From: Pseudomonas sp. B20(2017)
Lineage (GTDB): Bacteria > Pseudomonadota > Gammaproteobacteria > Pseudomonadales > Pseudomonadaceae
Assembly: GCF_002113125.1 (NCBI RefSeq)
Contig: NZ_NEJP01000022.1
Span: forward strand, 1-64,000
DNA: 64,000 nt
Reading direction: 5' to 3'
Below the pieces are notes generated by a model, which was not told where the DNA came from, ran no database searches, and saw only the letters and a program-made list of their open reading frames with translations. Position 1 is the first letter of the stretch. Each line of letters opens with the position of its first letter. Both the position numbers and the translations under genes were made by a program. Of the stretch, positions 55,300 through 63,358 are shown piece by piece.

Positions 55300-57023
55300 A
55301 GCTCAGGCCCCATGGAAAAGTGCAGCCGGATGCCGCCATCGTCGTCCAGCGCGTGGGCCAGGTCGAGGCGGATCGGCCCCACCGGCGAGACCCAGCGCAC
55401 ACCGATACCGACCCCGGTCTTGAGGTTTGGCAGTTCGAGTTTGTTGAAGGAGTTGCCCTGATCGACGAAGGTCGCCACGCGCCACTTCTCGGCAATCGAA
55501 TATTGGTACTCGACGCTGCCGGCCACCATGTAGCGCCCGCCGATGCGGTCGCCCTCGGAGTTCTCCGGGGACAGGCTCTGATAGTCGTAACCGCGCACGC
55601 TCTGATCGCCGCCAGCGAAGAAGCGCAGCGACGGCGGCACCGATTTGTAGCCGTTGGTGGCGCTACCACCGACCTGCACCCGACCGAGCAGACGGTGCTT
55701 GTCGAACACGGTGGTCAGGCCTTTGACCAGCGCCGTGCCGTAAACCAGGTTGTTGTCCGAGCCGAGGCCTTCTTTCGCCACTTTGCTCTCGAAGGTCAGG
55801 CGATAGCCATTGTGCGGGTCGATGCGGTTGTCGCTCTTGAGGTAGGAATAGCTGACGCCGGGCATCAGCAAGGTGCTCAGACCGGAGTCGTCGCCGAGCT
55901 GGTATTCCTCGCGCTGCCATTTCAGCGAGATCACCCGCTGCCAGCCGCTCGGCAGTTTGCTGTGCCATTCCGGGCCGAAGGTCAGCAGCTTGCTCAAGGT
56001 GTCGGAACCGTCGATGTCCTCATATTGATAACCGCCGGCCCAGCGTAGTTTGTCGGTCAGCGGCGGATCCAGCGGAATGTCATAGAACAGACCGACGTTC
56101 TGCCGTGGCGCCGACAGTTCGGCCTCCCAGCCATAACTGTCGCCCTGCGGGTTGACCCAGTGACGGGTCCAGTTGGCCTTGATTCGCGGGCCGACGTCGG
56201 TGGAATAACCGAGACCCAGGCCCATGGTGCGCGGCTTGCGGGTGTCGAGTTTGACGTCCACCGGGATCACGTCGTTTTTTGCGGCGGTCGGCGCGGCGTC
56301 GACCCGCACGCCTTCGAAATAGCCGCTCGATTGCAGGTCGCGGTTGAGTTCGGCGATCAGCTCGGAGTCATACGGATCGCCGGCCTTGAACGGCACCATG
56401 CGTTGCAGCAGGTCTTCGTCGAACGGTGTGTCGCCTTCAAAACTGACTTTGCCCAGCGCATAACGCGGGCCGCTTTCGTAGATCAATTCGACGTCGGCGA
56501 CTCCCGCGCGGGGATCGACCATCAATTTCTGACTGGTGAAACGGCCGCTGAAGAAGCCATAGCGCGACGCCTGGTTCTGAATCAGGCGCTTGGCGTCTTC
56601 GTAACGCCCATGGTTGAGCACCGCGCCGGGCTTGAGCACGTCACTCTTGGGGACTCGAAAGGATTTGAGGGAGGCCGCCGGGCCGTCGATGCGCACGGTC
56701 ACGTTGCGCAGACGGATAGGCTCGCCGGGATCGATGTTCAGCACCAGACGCGGTTTTTCGCCGCCCTTGACGTCACTTTCGATCTGCGGCTGGTAATAAC
56801 CCAAAGCCTGGGCGGCCTTGCGCGCCTGTTCTTCGGCGCCGCGACTGAAGCGTTGCAAGGCTTCTTCGTCACGATCGCCGAGGCTGCCGATATAGCCTTC
56901 TATATTGGCTTTCAGTTCATCGTTGGACGGTTTGATCCGCACATCCAATTCACTTTGCGCCAGCGCCGCGCAGCTGGTTAACAGCATGAGCACGCCACTG
57001 GTAAATCTTCCTGGAAACTTCAT
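55296..57023 (-). CDS. tamA: Translocation and assembly module protein TamA (Omp85 family)
   Basis: A 575-residue outer-membrane protein: signal peptide to about residue 23 (SCAALAQ), three POTRA domains to about 260, then a 16-strand Omp85 barrel. The barrel has FFAGGDQSVRGYDYQSL (the RGF-like lid-lock motif, here RGYDY) and ends with SMGPEL. I chose the ATG at 57023 (MKFPGRFTSGVLML); an upstream in-frame start would add 18 residues before the signal peptide. Coupled to tamB. Confidence 0.93.
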   Translation of the reverse strand: MKFPGRFTSGVLMLLTSCAALAQSELDVRIKPSNDELKANIEGYIGSLGDRDEEALQRFSRGAEEQARKAAQALGYYQPQIESDVKGGEKPRLVLNIDPGEPIRLRNVTVRIDGPAASLKSFRVPKSDVLKPGAVLNHGRYEDAKRLIQNQASRYGFFSGRFTSQKLMVDPRAGVADVELIYESGPRYALGKVSFEGDTPFDEDLLQRMVPFKAGDPYDSELIAELNRDLQSSGYFEGVRVDAAPTAAKNDVIPVDVKLDTRKPRTMGLGLGYSTDVGPRIKANWTRHWVNPQGDSYGWEAELSAPRQNVGLFYDIPLDPPLTDKLRWAGGYQYEDIDGSDTLSKLLTFGPEWHSKLPSGWQRVISLKWQREEYQLGDDSGLSTLLMPGVSYSYLKSDNRIDPHNGYRLTFESKVAKEGLGSDNNLVYGTALVKGLTTVFDKHRLLGRVQVGGSATNGYKSVPPSLRFFAGGDQSVRGYDYQSLSPENSEGDRIGGRYMVAGSVEYQYSIAEKWRVATFVDQGNSFNKLELPNLKTGVGIGVRWVSPVGPIRLDLAHALDDDGGIRLHFSMGPEL

Positions 57024-57089
57024 AGGCGCGGATGCTATCACGGGCTTGGGAGCGTGATAGAACAGGAAATTTCCCAAAAAGTTCGATGG

Positions 57090-57740
57090 TCATCCCGTTG
57101 CTGTTTGTAACACCTGCGGGTTGGCGTGGAAAAACACGTGCTCGCGCACCGGGCCGACAGCGACTTCGCCGATTTCCTCGTAGCCCTGACGCTTGTAGAA
57201 CTCCAGATAACGCGGGTTGCCGGTGTCGAGGATCACGCCTTGGGAGCTCTCGTCCACCGCGCACCAGTTGTGCACCGCTTGCAGCAGCTGTTCGCCGAAG
57301 TGTTTGCCCTGAAATTGCGGATGCACACCGAGCAGCGGCAGCATGTGCACCGAGTCGGTCGGTACGCAGGCTTCAACGGCAGCGTGGTATTCCAGATAAC
57401 GGCGGGTGCAGCGAAAACCGGTGCTCAGCACCATGCGCAGACGCCAGGCCCAACTCTCGGTAACACCCAGACGCCGTTGCGGCGGCGCGATCAGGGCGAT
57501 GCCGATCAAGCGGTCGTTGACCAATAGGCCGATGGCCGGCAGATCCTGCAGGAAATGCTGTTTAACCAGTTCCCGCACCGTCGCGCGCACCCGCTGCTCG
57601 TAACCCGGGCGCTCGGCTTCGAACAGGTAAGCGAACGTCGGCTCGTGACGATAGGCCTGATAAAGAAGGGATCGCGCTTCACGGGAATAGCCGCGGTCGA
57701 GCATATGAATGTCGGCAATGGCGGTTTGGGTTTCAGGCAT
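57090..57740 (-). CDS. GNAT-family N-acetyltransferase
   Basis: A 216-residue GNAT protein. The acetyl-CoA loop is visible as LGVHPQFQGKHFGEQLL (consensus Q/RxxGxG/A), and VILDTGNPRYLEFYKRQGYEEIGE is the C-terminal strand-helix pair. I chose the ATG at 57740 (MPETQTAIADIHMLDRG). It lies 66 bp upstream of tamA on the same strand and could share its transcript. Substrate unknown. Confidence 0.8.
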   Translation of the reverse strand: MPETQTAIADIHMLDRGYSREARSLLYQAYRHEPTFAYLFEAERPGYEQRVRATVRELVKQHFLQDLPAIGLLVNDRLIGIALIAPPQRRLGVTESWAWRLRMVLSTGFRCTRRYLEYHAAVEACVPTDSVHMLPLLGVHPQFQGKHFGEQLLQAVHNWCAVDESSQGVILDTGNPRYLEFYKRQGYEEIGEVAVGPVREHVFFHANPQVLQTATG

Positions 57741-57914
57741 GACGGTGATTCTCCCTGGACGGGACTCAACAGGCCCCGTTCTTGTTATACGAGCCTTGGG
57801 CTGAAGGGATCGTTCCCACACCCGAAAGACATTAGCAGCGCATATGGACTACCGCCACGCTGGCCCAGATCCTACATGTCAGCTAGCATCGCCCTTTTGC
57901 CAGGACTGCCGACC

Positions 57915-58727
57915 ATGAAGATCGTTTCCTTCAACATCAACGGACTGCGGGCCCGTCCGCATCAGCTGGCGGCGCTGATCGAAAAGCATCAGCCGGACGT
58001 CATCGGCCTGCAGGAAACCAAGGTCCATGACGACCAGTTCCCGTTGGAAGAAGTGCGGGCCCTGGGTTATCACGTGTATTTCCACGGCCAGAAAAGCCAT
58101 TACGGTGTCGCCCTGCTCTCGCGCCAGGAACCGATCGCCGTGCACAAAGGCTTCGCCACCGATGAAGAAGACGCGCAGCGACGCTTTATCTGGGGCACAT
58201 TCGCCGACGCCAACGGCGTGCCGATGACAATCATGAACGGCTATTTCCCACAGGGCGAAAGCCGCGACCATCCAACCAAGTTCCCGGCCAAGCAGCGCTT
58301 CTACAGCGATTTGCAGGCGTTGCTGGAAAGCCAGTTCCACAATGAACAACCGCTGGTGGTGATGGGCGACGTCAACATCTCCCCGGAAGACTGCGACATC
58401 GGCATCGGCCCGGACAACATGAAGCGCTGGCTGAAAACCGGTAAATGCAGCTTCCTGCCGGAAGAGCGCGAGTGGATGGCCCGCCTGAAAAACTGGGGCC
58501 TGACCGACAGCTTCCGTCACCTGAACCCGGACGTGACCGACATGTTCAGCTGGTTCGACTACCGCAGCCGTGGCTTTGAAGACGAGCCGAAGCGTGGTCT
58601 GCGCATCGATGTGATTCTGGCGTCCCACGGCTTGCTGCCACGGGTGAAAGCGGCCGGTGTCGACTATGAACTGCGCGGAATGGAAAAGCCTTCGGACCAT
58701 GCGCCGATCTGGCTTGAATTGAGCTGA
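57915..58727 (+). CDS. xthA: Exodeoxyribonuclease III / AP endonuclease
   Basis: A 270-residue base-excision-repair enzyme. Key residues: N7 (FNINGLRAR), E34 (LQETKVHD), the MGDVNISPEDCDIG Asp-Asn pair near 150, and the catalytic Asp-His in SDHAPIWLEL at the C-terminus. I chose the ATG at 57915; the in-frame upstream extension lacks family similarity. It is divergent from the GNAT-tamA-tamB unit. A REPIN follows its stop by 3 bp. Confidence 0.95.
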   Translation: MKIVSFNINGLRARPHQLAALIEKHQPDVIGLQETKVHDDQFPLEEVRALGYHVYFHGQKSHYGVALLSRQEPIAVHKGFATDEEDAQRRFIWGTFADANGVPMTIMNGYFPQGESRDHPTKFPAKQRFYSDLQALLESQFHNEQPLVVMGDVNISPEDCDIGIGPDNMKRWLKTGKCSFLPEEREWMARLKNWGLTDSFRHLNPDVTDMFSWFDYRSRGFEDEPKRGLRIDVILASHGLLPRVKAAGVDYELRGMEKPSDHAPIWLELS

Positions 58728-58730
58728 GAT

Positions 58731-58821
58731 CCTGTGGGAGCGAGCTTGCTCGCGATAGCAGAGTGTCAGGCTGCAAAAGCTTGACTGGCACACCGCAATC
58801 GCGAGCAAGCTCGCTCCCACA
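58731..58821. repeat. REPIN after xthA
   Basis: Left REP (cctgtgggagcgagcttgct) begins 4 bp after the xthA stop. The right REP (atcgcgagcaagctcgctcc) ends about 78 bp before the next gene. Inner spacer about 45 bp. Confidence 0.92.
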
Positions 58822-58899
58822 TTGATTCAGCTGTAATGTTTTGGTCATGCGCCTGACTTAATCTCCCCGGCAATCCCCGTGGCTGCAATCGGTGCCGGC

Positions 58900-60234
58900 A
58901 TGACCCTGCGTGTTCTGTTCGTCTTTCTCCTGAGCGCCTGGCTGCAGGTTGGGTTTGCGGCGTTGCCCATTCCCGTGAACGGCCCGGTATTGCGCATCCA
59001 GGGTTCCAATACCATTGGCGCGGCGCTTGGCCCGGCGCTGGTTGAAGGCCTGCTGCAAGATCAGGGGCTGTTGAAAGTCCACAGCGAAACCCCGGACACC
59101 GCTAACGAGCAACGGGTCGTCGGCCTCACGGCTCAAGGCCAAAGAGTCGTGGTGGAGATCGCCGCCCACGGTTCGAGCACCGGATTCACTGCACTCAAGA
59201 ACGCCAGCGCCGACCTGGCTGCCTCGTCGCGCCCGATCAAGGACAGCGAACTGCTGAACCTGCAAGCCCGGGGCGATCTGAAAAGCCCCGGCGCCGAGCA
59301 AGTCATCGCCATCGATGGCCTGGCGATCATCCTCCATCCCGACAATCCGCTGAATCAACTGAACACCGAACAACTGGCGCGGATCTTCAGCGGCGAGGCG
59401 AAGACGTGGGAAGACGTCGGCGGCAAGGGTGGGACGATTCATTTATATGCGCGGGATGATCAGTCCGGCACCTACGACACGTTCAAGGAACTTGTCCTCA
59501 GCCGTCGTGGGAAATCGCTGAGCAACGCCGCGAAACGGTTTGAATCCAGCGAGCAGTTGTCCGACGCCGTCAGTGCCGACCCGCAGGCCATCGGTTTCAT
59601 CGGCCTGCCCTATGTGCGTCAGGCCAAGGCCGTGGCGATTGTCGACGGACAATCCCAGGCGATGCTGCCGCTCGCCAGCCTGATCGCCACCGAAGACTAT
59701 CCGCTGTCGCGGCGGCTGTTCTTCTATCTGCCGCCCGACAGCAACAATCCGTGGGCCAGGGCCTTGGTGGAGTTTGCGCAGAGCCGTCGGGGCCAGACGA
59801 TTGTCGCGGCCAACAGTTTTATCGCCCAGACTGTGCAGGCCATCGCCGTCACGCCGAATGCGCTGATGCCCGAGGGTTATCAATCCCTCAGCCGACACGC
59901 CCAGCGTCTGACCGTGAACTTCCGCTTTGAAGAAGGCAGCGCCAGCCTCGACAACAAGGCCCGCCAGGATCTGGCCCGGGTGTTCGACTATATAAAGCAC
60001 CACGACAAGACCGACCGCGCGGTAACACTGGTGGGATTCGGCGACGCCAAGGACGACCCGGCGCGGGCGGATTTGCTGTCGAAGCTGCGGGCGATGGCGG
60101 TACGTCGGGAGCTGGTGAAAAACGGCGTGGTGTTACGCGAGGTGCGCGGGTTTGGCGCGCTGATGCCGGTGGCGACCAACAGCGGGGATGAGGGCAGGAT
60201 CAAGAATCGGCGGGTTGAGGTTTGGGTTTACTGA
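58900..60234 (+). CDS. PstS-like phosphate-binding domain fused to an OmpA peptidoglycan-binding domain
   Basis: A 444-residue exported protein: signal peptide (MTLRVLFVFLLSAWLQVGFA). A PBP-like domain of the PstS type (about 28-320) follows, with RIQGSNTIGAALGPALVEGLL, HGSSTGFTALKNASADLAASSRPI and DDQSGTYDTFKELVL, the loops that in PstS bind phosphate. A C-terminal OmpA-like domain (about 337-444) contains FRFEEGSASLD and GRIKNRRVEVWV with the Asp/Arg type diaminopimelate site. No ABC permease or ATPase genes are adjacent, so it is probably an envelope-tethered sensor or scavenger. The ATG at 58900 was preferred to a GTG seven codons upstream; both have weak ribosome sites. Confidence 0.82.
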   Translation: MTLRVLFVFLLSAWLQVGFAALPIPVNGPVLRIQGSNTIGAALGPALVEGLLQDQGLLKVHSETPDTANEQRVVGLTAQGQRVVVEIAAHGSSTGFTALKNASADLAASSRPIKDSELLNLQARGDLKSPGAEQVIAIDGLAIILHPDNPLNQLNTEQLARIFSGEAKTWEDVGGKGGTIHLYARDDQSGTYDTFKELVLSRRGKSLSNAAKRFESSEQLSDAVSADPQAIGFIGLPYVRQAKAVAIVDGQSQAMLPLASLIATEDYPLSRRLFFYLPPDSNNPWARALVEFAQSRRGQTIVAANSFIAQTVQAIAVTPNALMPEGYQSLSRHAQRLTVNFRFEEGSASLDNKARQDLARVFDYIKHHDKTDRAVTLVGFGDAKDDPARADLLSKLRAMAVRRELVKNGVVLREVRGFGALMPVATNSGDEGRIKNRRVEVWVY

Positions 60235-60242
60235 ACCTCCCC

Positions 60243-60369
60243 AATCGTTCCCACGCAGTACGCTGATCGTTCCCACGCTCTGCGTGGGAATGCATACCGT
60301 GACGCTCCGCGTCACAGTGGACGCAGAGCGTCCATGGCTGCGTTACCACGCAGAGCGTGGGAACGATCA
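60243..60369. repeat. Second palindromic repeat family, inverted doublet plus partial copy
   Basis: Arms near 60265-60294 and 60340-60369 each form the TTCCCACGC/GCGTGGGAA type hairpin; the right arm has a substitution (gttaccacgc). Inside are tgacgctccgcgtca and ggacgcagagcgtcc. A truncated third copy (atcgttcccacgcag) precedes them at 60244. It lies between the convergent PstS/OmpA and acyl-CoA dehydrogenase genes. Confidence 0.88.
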
Positions 60370-60392
60370 GGGCTGACGCGGAATGTCTGTAA

Positions 60393-61622
60393 TCAGCGCT
60401 CGCTGCGCAGCATTTCCTTCGGCACATACTTGCCGATCTCGAACTTGCCGATTGCCGCGCGGTGCACTTCGTCCGGGCCGTCGGCCAGGCGCAGGGTGCG
60501 TTGCATGGCGTACATGTAGGCCAGCGGGAAATCGTTCGACACCCCTGCCCCGCCATGAATCTGGATCGCCCGGTCGATCACCCGCAACGCGACGTTCGGT
60601 GCGACGACCTTGATCTGCGCGATCTCGCTCTTGGCGACCTTGTTGCCCACGGTGTCCATCATGTACGCCGCCTTCAGGGTCAGCAGGCGAGCCATATCGA
60701 TTTCCATCCGCGAGTCGGCGATCTTGTCGACGTTACCGCCCAGACGCGCCAGCGGTTTGCCGAACGCGGTGCGGCTCACCGAACGTTTGCACATCAGTTC
60801 CAGCGCGCGCTCGGCCATGCCGATCGAACGCATGCAGTGGTGAATCCGGCCTGGGCCGAGGCGACCCTGAGCGATTTCGAAGCCGCGTCCTTCACCGAGC
60901 AGGACGTTTTCGTACGGCACCCGCACGTTGTCGAACAGCACTTCGGCGTGGCCATGCGGTGCGTCGTCGTAACCGAACACCGGCAGCGGGCGGACGATTT
61001 TCACGCCGGGGGTGTCGACCGGCACCAGAATCATCGAGTGCTGAGCATGACGCGGGGCGTCGGGGTTGCTCAGCCCCATGAAGATCAGGATCTTGCAGCG
61101 CGGATCGCAGGCGCCGGAAGTCCACCATTTCTTGCCGTTGATCACCCACTCGTCGCCATCGCGTACGGCACGGGCGGCCATGTTGGTGGCGTCGGAGGAC
61201 GCAACGTCCGGCTCGGTCATGGCGAACGCCGAGCGGATCTCGCCGCGCAGCAGCGGTTCGAGCCAGCGCTGTTTCTGTTCTTCGTTGGCGTAACGCACCA
61301 GCACTTCCATGTTGCCGGTGTCCGGCGCCGAGCAGTTGAACGGCTCGGGACCGAGCAGCGAACGGCCCATGATTTCCGCCAATGGCGCGTATTCGAGGTT
61401 GGTCAGCCCGGCACCGAGCTCCGACTCAGGCAGAAACAAATTCCACAGCCCTTCAGCCTTTGCCTTGGCTTTGAGTTCTTCCATGATCGCCGTCGGCTGC
61501 CAGCGGTCGCCCTCGGCAACCTGCCGTTCGAACACGGCTTCGGCCGGGTAAACGTAAGTGTCCATGAACGCGGTCACGCGCTCACGCAGTTCTTGCACCT
61601 TGGGCGAATAAGCGAAATCCAT
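60393..61622 (-). CDS. Acyl-CoA dehydrogenase (ACAD10/11-like)
   Basis: A 409-residue FAD enzyme forming the alpha,beta double bond of an acyl-CoA. The flavin/substrate signature AFAMTEPDVASSDATN (about 135-150) and GKKWWTSGACDPRCKILIFMG are present. HCMRSIGMAERALELMCKR and QIHGGAGVSNDFPLAYMYAMQRTLRLADGPDEVH are C-terminal domain blocks typical of the ACAD10/11 branch. I chose the ATG at 61622 (MDFAYSPKVQELR), which has AAGG at good distance, over a TTG two codons earlier. It is divergent from the LysR gene, its likely regulator. Chain-length specificity is unknown. Confidence 0.88.
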   Translation of the reverse strand: MDFAYSPKVQELRERVTAFMDTYVYPAEAVFERQVAEGDRWQPTAIMEELKAKAKAEGLWNLFLPESELGAGLTNLEYAPLAEIMGRSLLGPEPFNCSAPDTGNMEVLVRYANEEQKQRWLEPLLRGEIRSAFAMTEPDVASSDATNMAARAVRDGDEWVINGKKWWTSGACDPRCKILIFMGLSNPDAPRHAQHSMILVPVDTPGVKIVRPLPVFGYDDAPHGHAEVLFDNVRVPYENVLLGEGRGFEIAQGRLGPGRIHHCMRSIGMAERALELMCKRSVSRTAFGKPLARLGGNVDKIADSRMEIDMARLLTLKAAYMMDTVGNKVAKSEIAQIKVVAPNVALRVIDRAIQIHGGAGVSNDFPLAYMYAMQRTLRLADGPDEVHRAAIGKFEIGKYVPKEMLRSER

Positions 61623-61811
61623 GAGCAATTACCTTTTTTCGGCAGGTTGTTTAAGTCATGCAATCGATGCTAGAACAGCGTTGATAATTTACCTAGCCTA
61701 TTCTCGGCGTGTATAAACATTCATCACCGATATATGATTGGTTGATTTTCCTGGCCGCCCTGACCCGCGCCATTCATCTATAACAAGCACCTATAACAAG
61801 AGAGCCGCGTA

Positions 61812-62756
61812 ATGAATCTGAGCAAGGTCGACCTCAACCTTTTCATCGTCTTCGACGCGATCTACACCGAAGCCAACCTGACCCGCGCCGGGCAGATTGT
61901 CGGCATTACCCAGCCTGCGGTGTCCAACGCCTTGGCGCGGTTGCGCGAGACCTTCAACGACCCGCTCTTCGTACGCACCGCCCAAGGCATGGTGCCGACG
62001 CCCATGGCGCAGAACATCATCGGCCCGGTGCGCAACGCGCTGTCGTTGTTGCGGGTTTCGGTTCAGGAAAGCCGCATTTTCAACCCTTCGCAAGCGGTCA
62101 AGACCTACCGCATCAGCATGACCGACCTGACCGAAGCGGTGATTTTGCCGCCACTGTTCCAGCGCCTGCGTCGCCTGGCGCCGACGGTGATCATCGAGAG
62201 CTTTCTGTCCAAGCGCCGGGAAACCACCAAGGAACTGGCCGCCGGACGCCTCGACTTTGCCGTGGATGCGCCGCTCAACACCGACCCGCAGGTGCGCCAC
62301 GTCAAGCTGATGGAAGACCGTTACGTCTGCGCGATGCGCAAGGGCCATCCGCTGGCGACCAAGGAAAAATTCACCCTCGACGATTACCTGTCGCTGACCC
62401 ACATTCATATTTCCAGCCGTCGCAGTGGCTTGGGCCATGTCGATCTGGCGCTGGGCAAAATGGGCATCCAGCGCAAGATCGCCCTGCGCTCGCAGCACTA
62501 TCTGATGGCATCCCAGGTGTTGCAGCAGACCGACATGGTGATGACCGTGCCGGAGCGTTTCGCCCGCCGCCATGACCTGCATGCGTTCAATCTGCCGGTC
62601 AACGATGTGCCGCCGGTGGAAACCCATTTGTACTGGCACGAAAGCACCGATCAGGACCCGGCAAACCGCTGGATGCGCGAGCAGATGATCGAGTTGTGCC
62701 AGCAAGTGACGGCGCACGAGAAGAAGCTCGACAAGCTGCAGGCGTCCGCCACTTGA
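61812..62756 (+). CDS. LysR-family transcriptional regulator
   Basis: A 314-residue LTTR: winged HTH in residues 1-60 (LNLFIVFDAIYTEANLTRAG, QPAVSNALARLRETFNDPLF), then a linker helix and a periplasmic-binding-like effector domain (about 92-300). It is divergent from the acyl-CoA dehydrogenase gene across a 189-bp spacer. That spacer contains ATCA-N8-TGAT (61723-61738), a weak LTTR-box candidate. Effector unknown. Its stop codon lies within the operator of the next gene. Confidence 0.88.
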   Translation: MNLSKVDLNLFIVFDAIYTEANLTRAGQIVGITQPAVSNALARLRETFNDPLFVRTAQGMVPTPMAQNIIGPVRNALSLLRVSVQESRIFNPSQAVKTYRISMTDLTEAVILPPLFQRLRRLAPTVIIESFLSKRRETTKELAAGRLDFAVDAPLNTDPQVRHVKLMEDRYVCAMRKGHPLATKEKFTLDDYLSLTHIHISSRRSGLGHVDLALGKMGIQRKIALRSQHYLMASQVLQQTDMVMTVPERFARRHDLHAFNLPVNDVPPVETHLYWHESTDQDPANRWMREQMIELCQQVTAHEKKLDKLQASAT

Positions 62757-62768
62757 CGTATACGTCAA
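62753..62768 (+). promoter_or_regulatory. LiuR-type operator/promoter palindrome
   Basis: TTGACGTATACGTCAA is a perfect 16-bp palindrome whose left edge also reads as a -35 (TTGACG). -10-like TTAGCT starts 17 bp after it (62776-62781). An operator placed against or between the -35 and -10 is characteristic of MerR-family control. The palindrome overlaps the TGA stop of the LysR gene and lies 44 bp before liuR, so autoregulation is likely. Confidence 0.7.
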
Positions 62769-62811
62769 CCTGCCATTAGCTTAGCGCCAAGACCTTATTT
62801 CGAGCGCTTTC

Positions 62812-63213
62812 ATGAGCAGCCAGACCTACAGCATTTCCGACCTCGCCCGTGAGCTGGACATCACCACCCGGGCGATCCGCTTCTATGAAGAACAAGGCCT
62901 GCTCAGCCCCGAGCGCCGAGGCCAGGAACGCATCTATTCGCCGCGCGACAAGGTCAGCCTGAAGCTGATCCTGCGGGGCAAGCGCATCGGTTTCTCCCTG
63001 GCCGAGTGCCGCGAGCTGATCGAGCTCTACGACCCTTCCAGCGGTAACACCAAACAACTCAACAGCATGCTGGCAAAAATCAGCGAGCGCCGGGAACAGC
63101 TCGAGCAGCAATTGCTGGACATCGAACAGATGAAGTTGGAACTCGACACCGCCGAAGAACGCTGCGTGCAGGCGCTGGAGCAGACGCTGAAGAGTCAGCA
63201 ATCAGTTCAGTGA
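62812..63213 (+). CDS. liuR: MerR-family regulator, LiuR-like
   Basis: A 133-residue MerR protein: HTH-wing YSISDLARELDITTRAIRFYEEQGLLSPERRG (about 6-37) then a dimerisation coiled coil (about 75-125, SERREQLEQQLLDIEQMKLE). No cysteine metal-site pattern is present, so it is not a metal sensor. It closely resembles LiuR/GnyR, which controls leucine and isovalerate catabolism in pseudomonads. A perfect palindrome lies upstream. The gene after the REPIN is a hydroxymethylglutaryl-CoA lyase, a leucine-pathway enzyme, which supports the assignment. Confidence 0.85.
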   Translation: MSSQTYSISDLARELDITTRAIRFYEEQGLLSPERRGQERIYSPRDKVSLKLILRGKRIGFSLAECRELIELYDPSSGNTKQLNSMLAKISERREQLEQQLLDIEQMKLELDTAEERCVQALEQTLKSQQSVQ

Positions 63214-63226
63214 GCCAACACCAATC

Positions 63227-63323
63227 CCCTGTGGGAGCGAGCTTGCTCGCGATTGCGGTTAGACCGTCAGCATCATTTTTGAATGTCAGACCGCTATCGC
63301 GAGCAAGCTCGCTCCCACAGGGT
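63227..63323. repeat. REPIN between liuR and the HMG-CoA lyase gene
   Basis: Left REP (gtgggagcgagcttgctcgc) and right REP (atcgcgagcaagctcgctcc) inverted, about 45 bp apart. It begins 13 bp after the liuR stop and ends 35 bp before the lyase ATG. Confidence 0.92.
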
Positions 63324-63358
63324 TCTCGATATAGTCAGATAATGAGCAGGTTCAGCCC

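Noticed and set aside
61723..61738. ATCA-N8-TGAT as a defined LysR operator
   Set aside because: Only 4-bp arms in an AT-rich stretch. It is too weak to list as a site on its own and is mentioned under the LysR gene.
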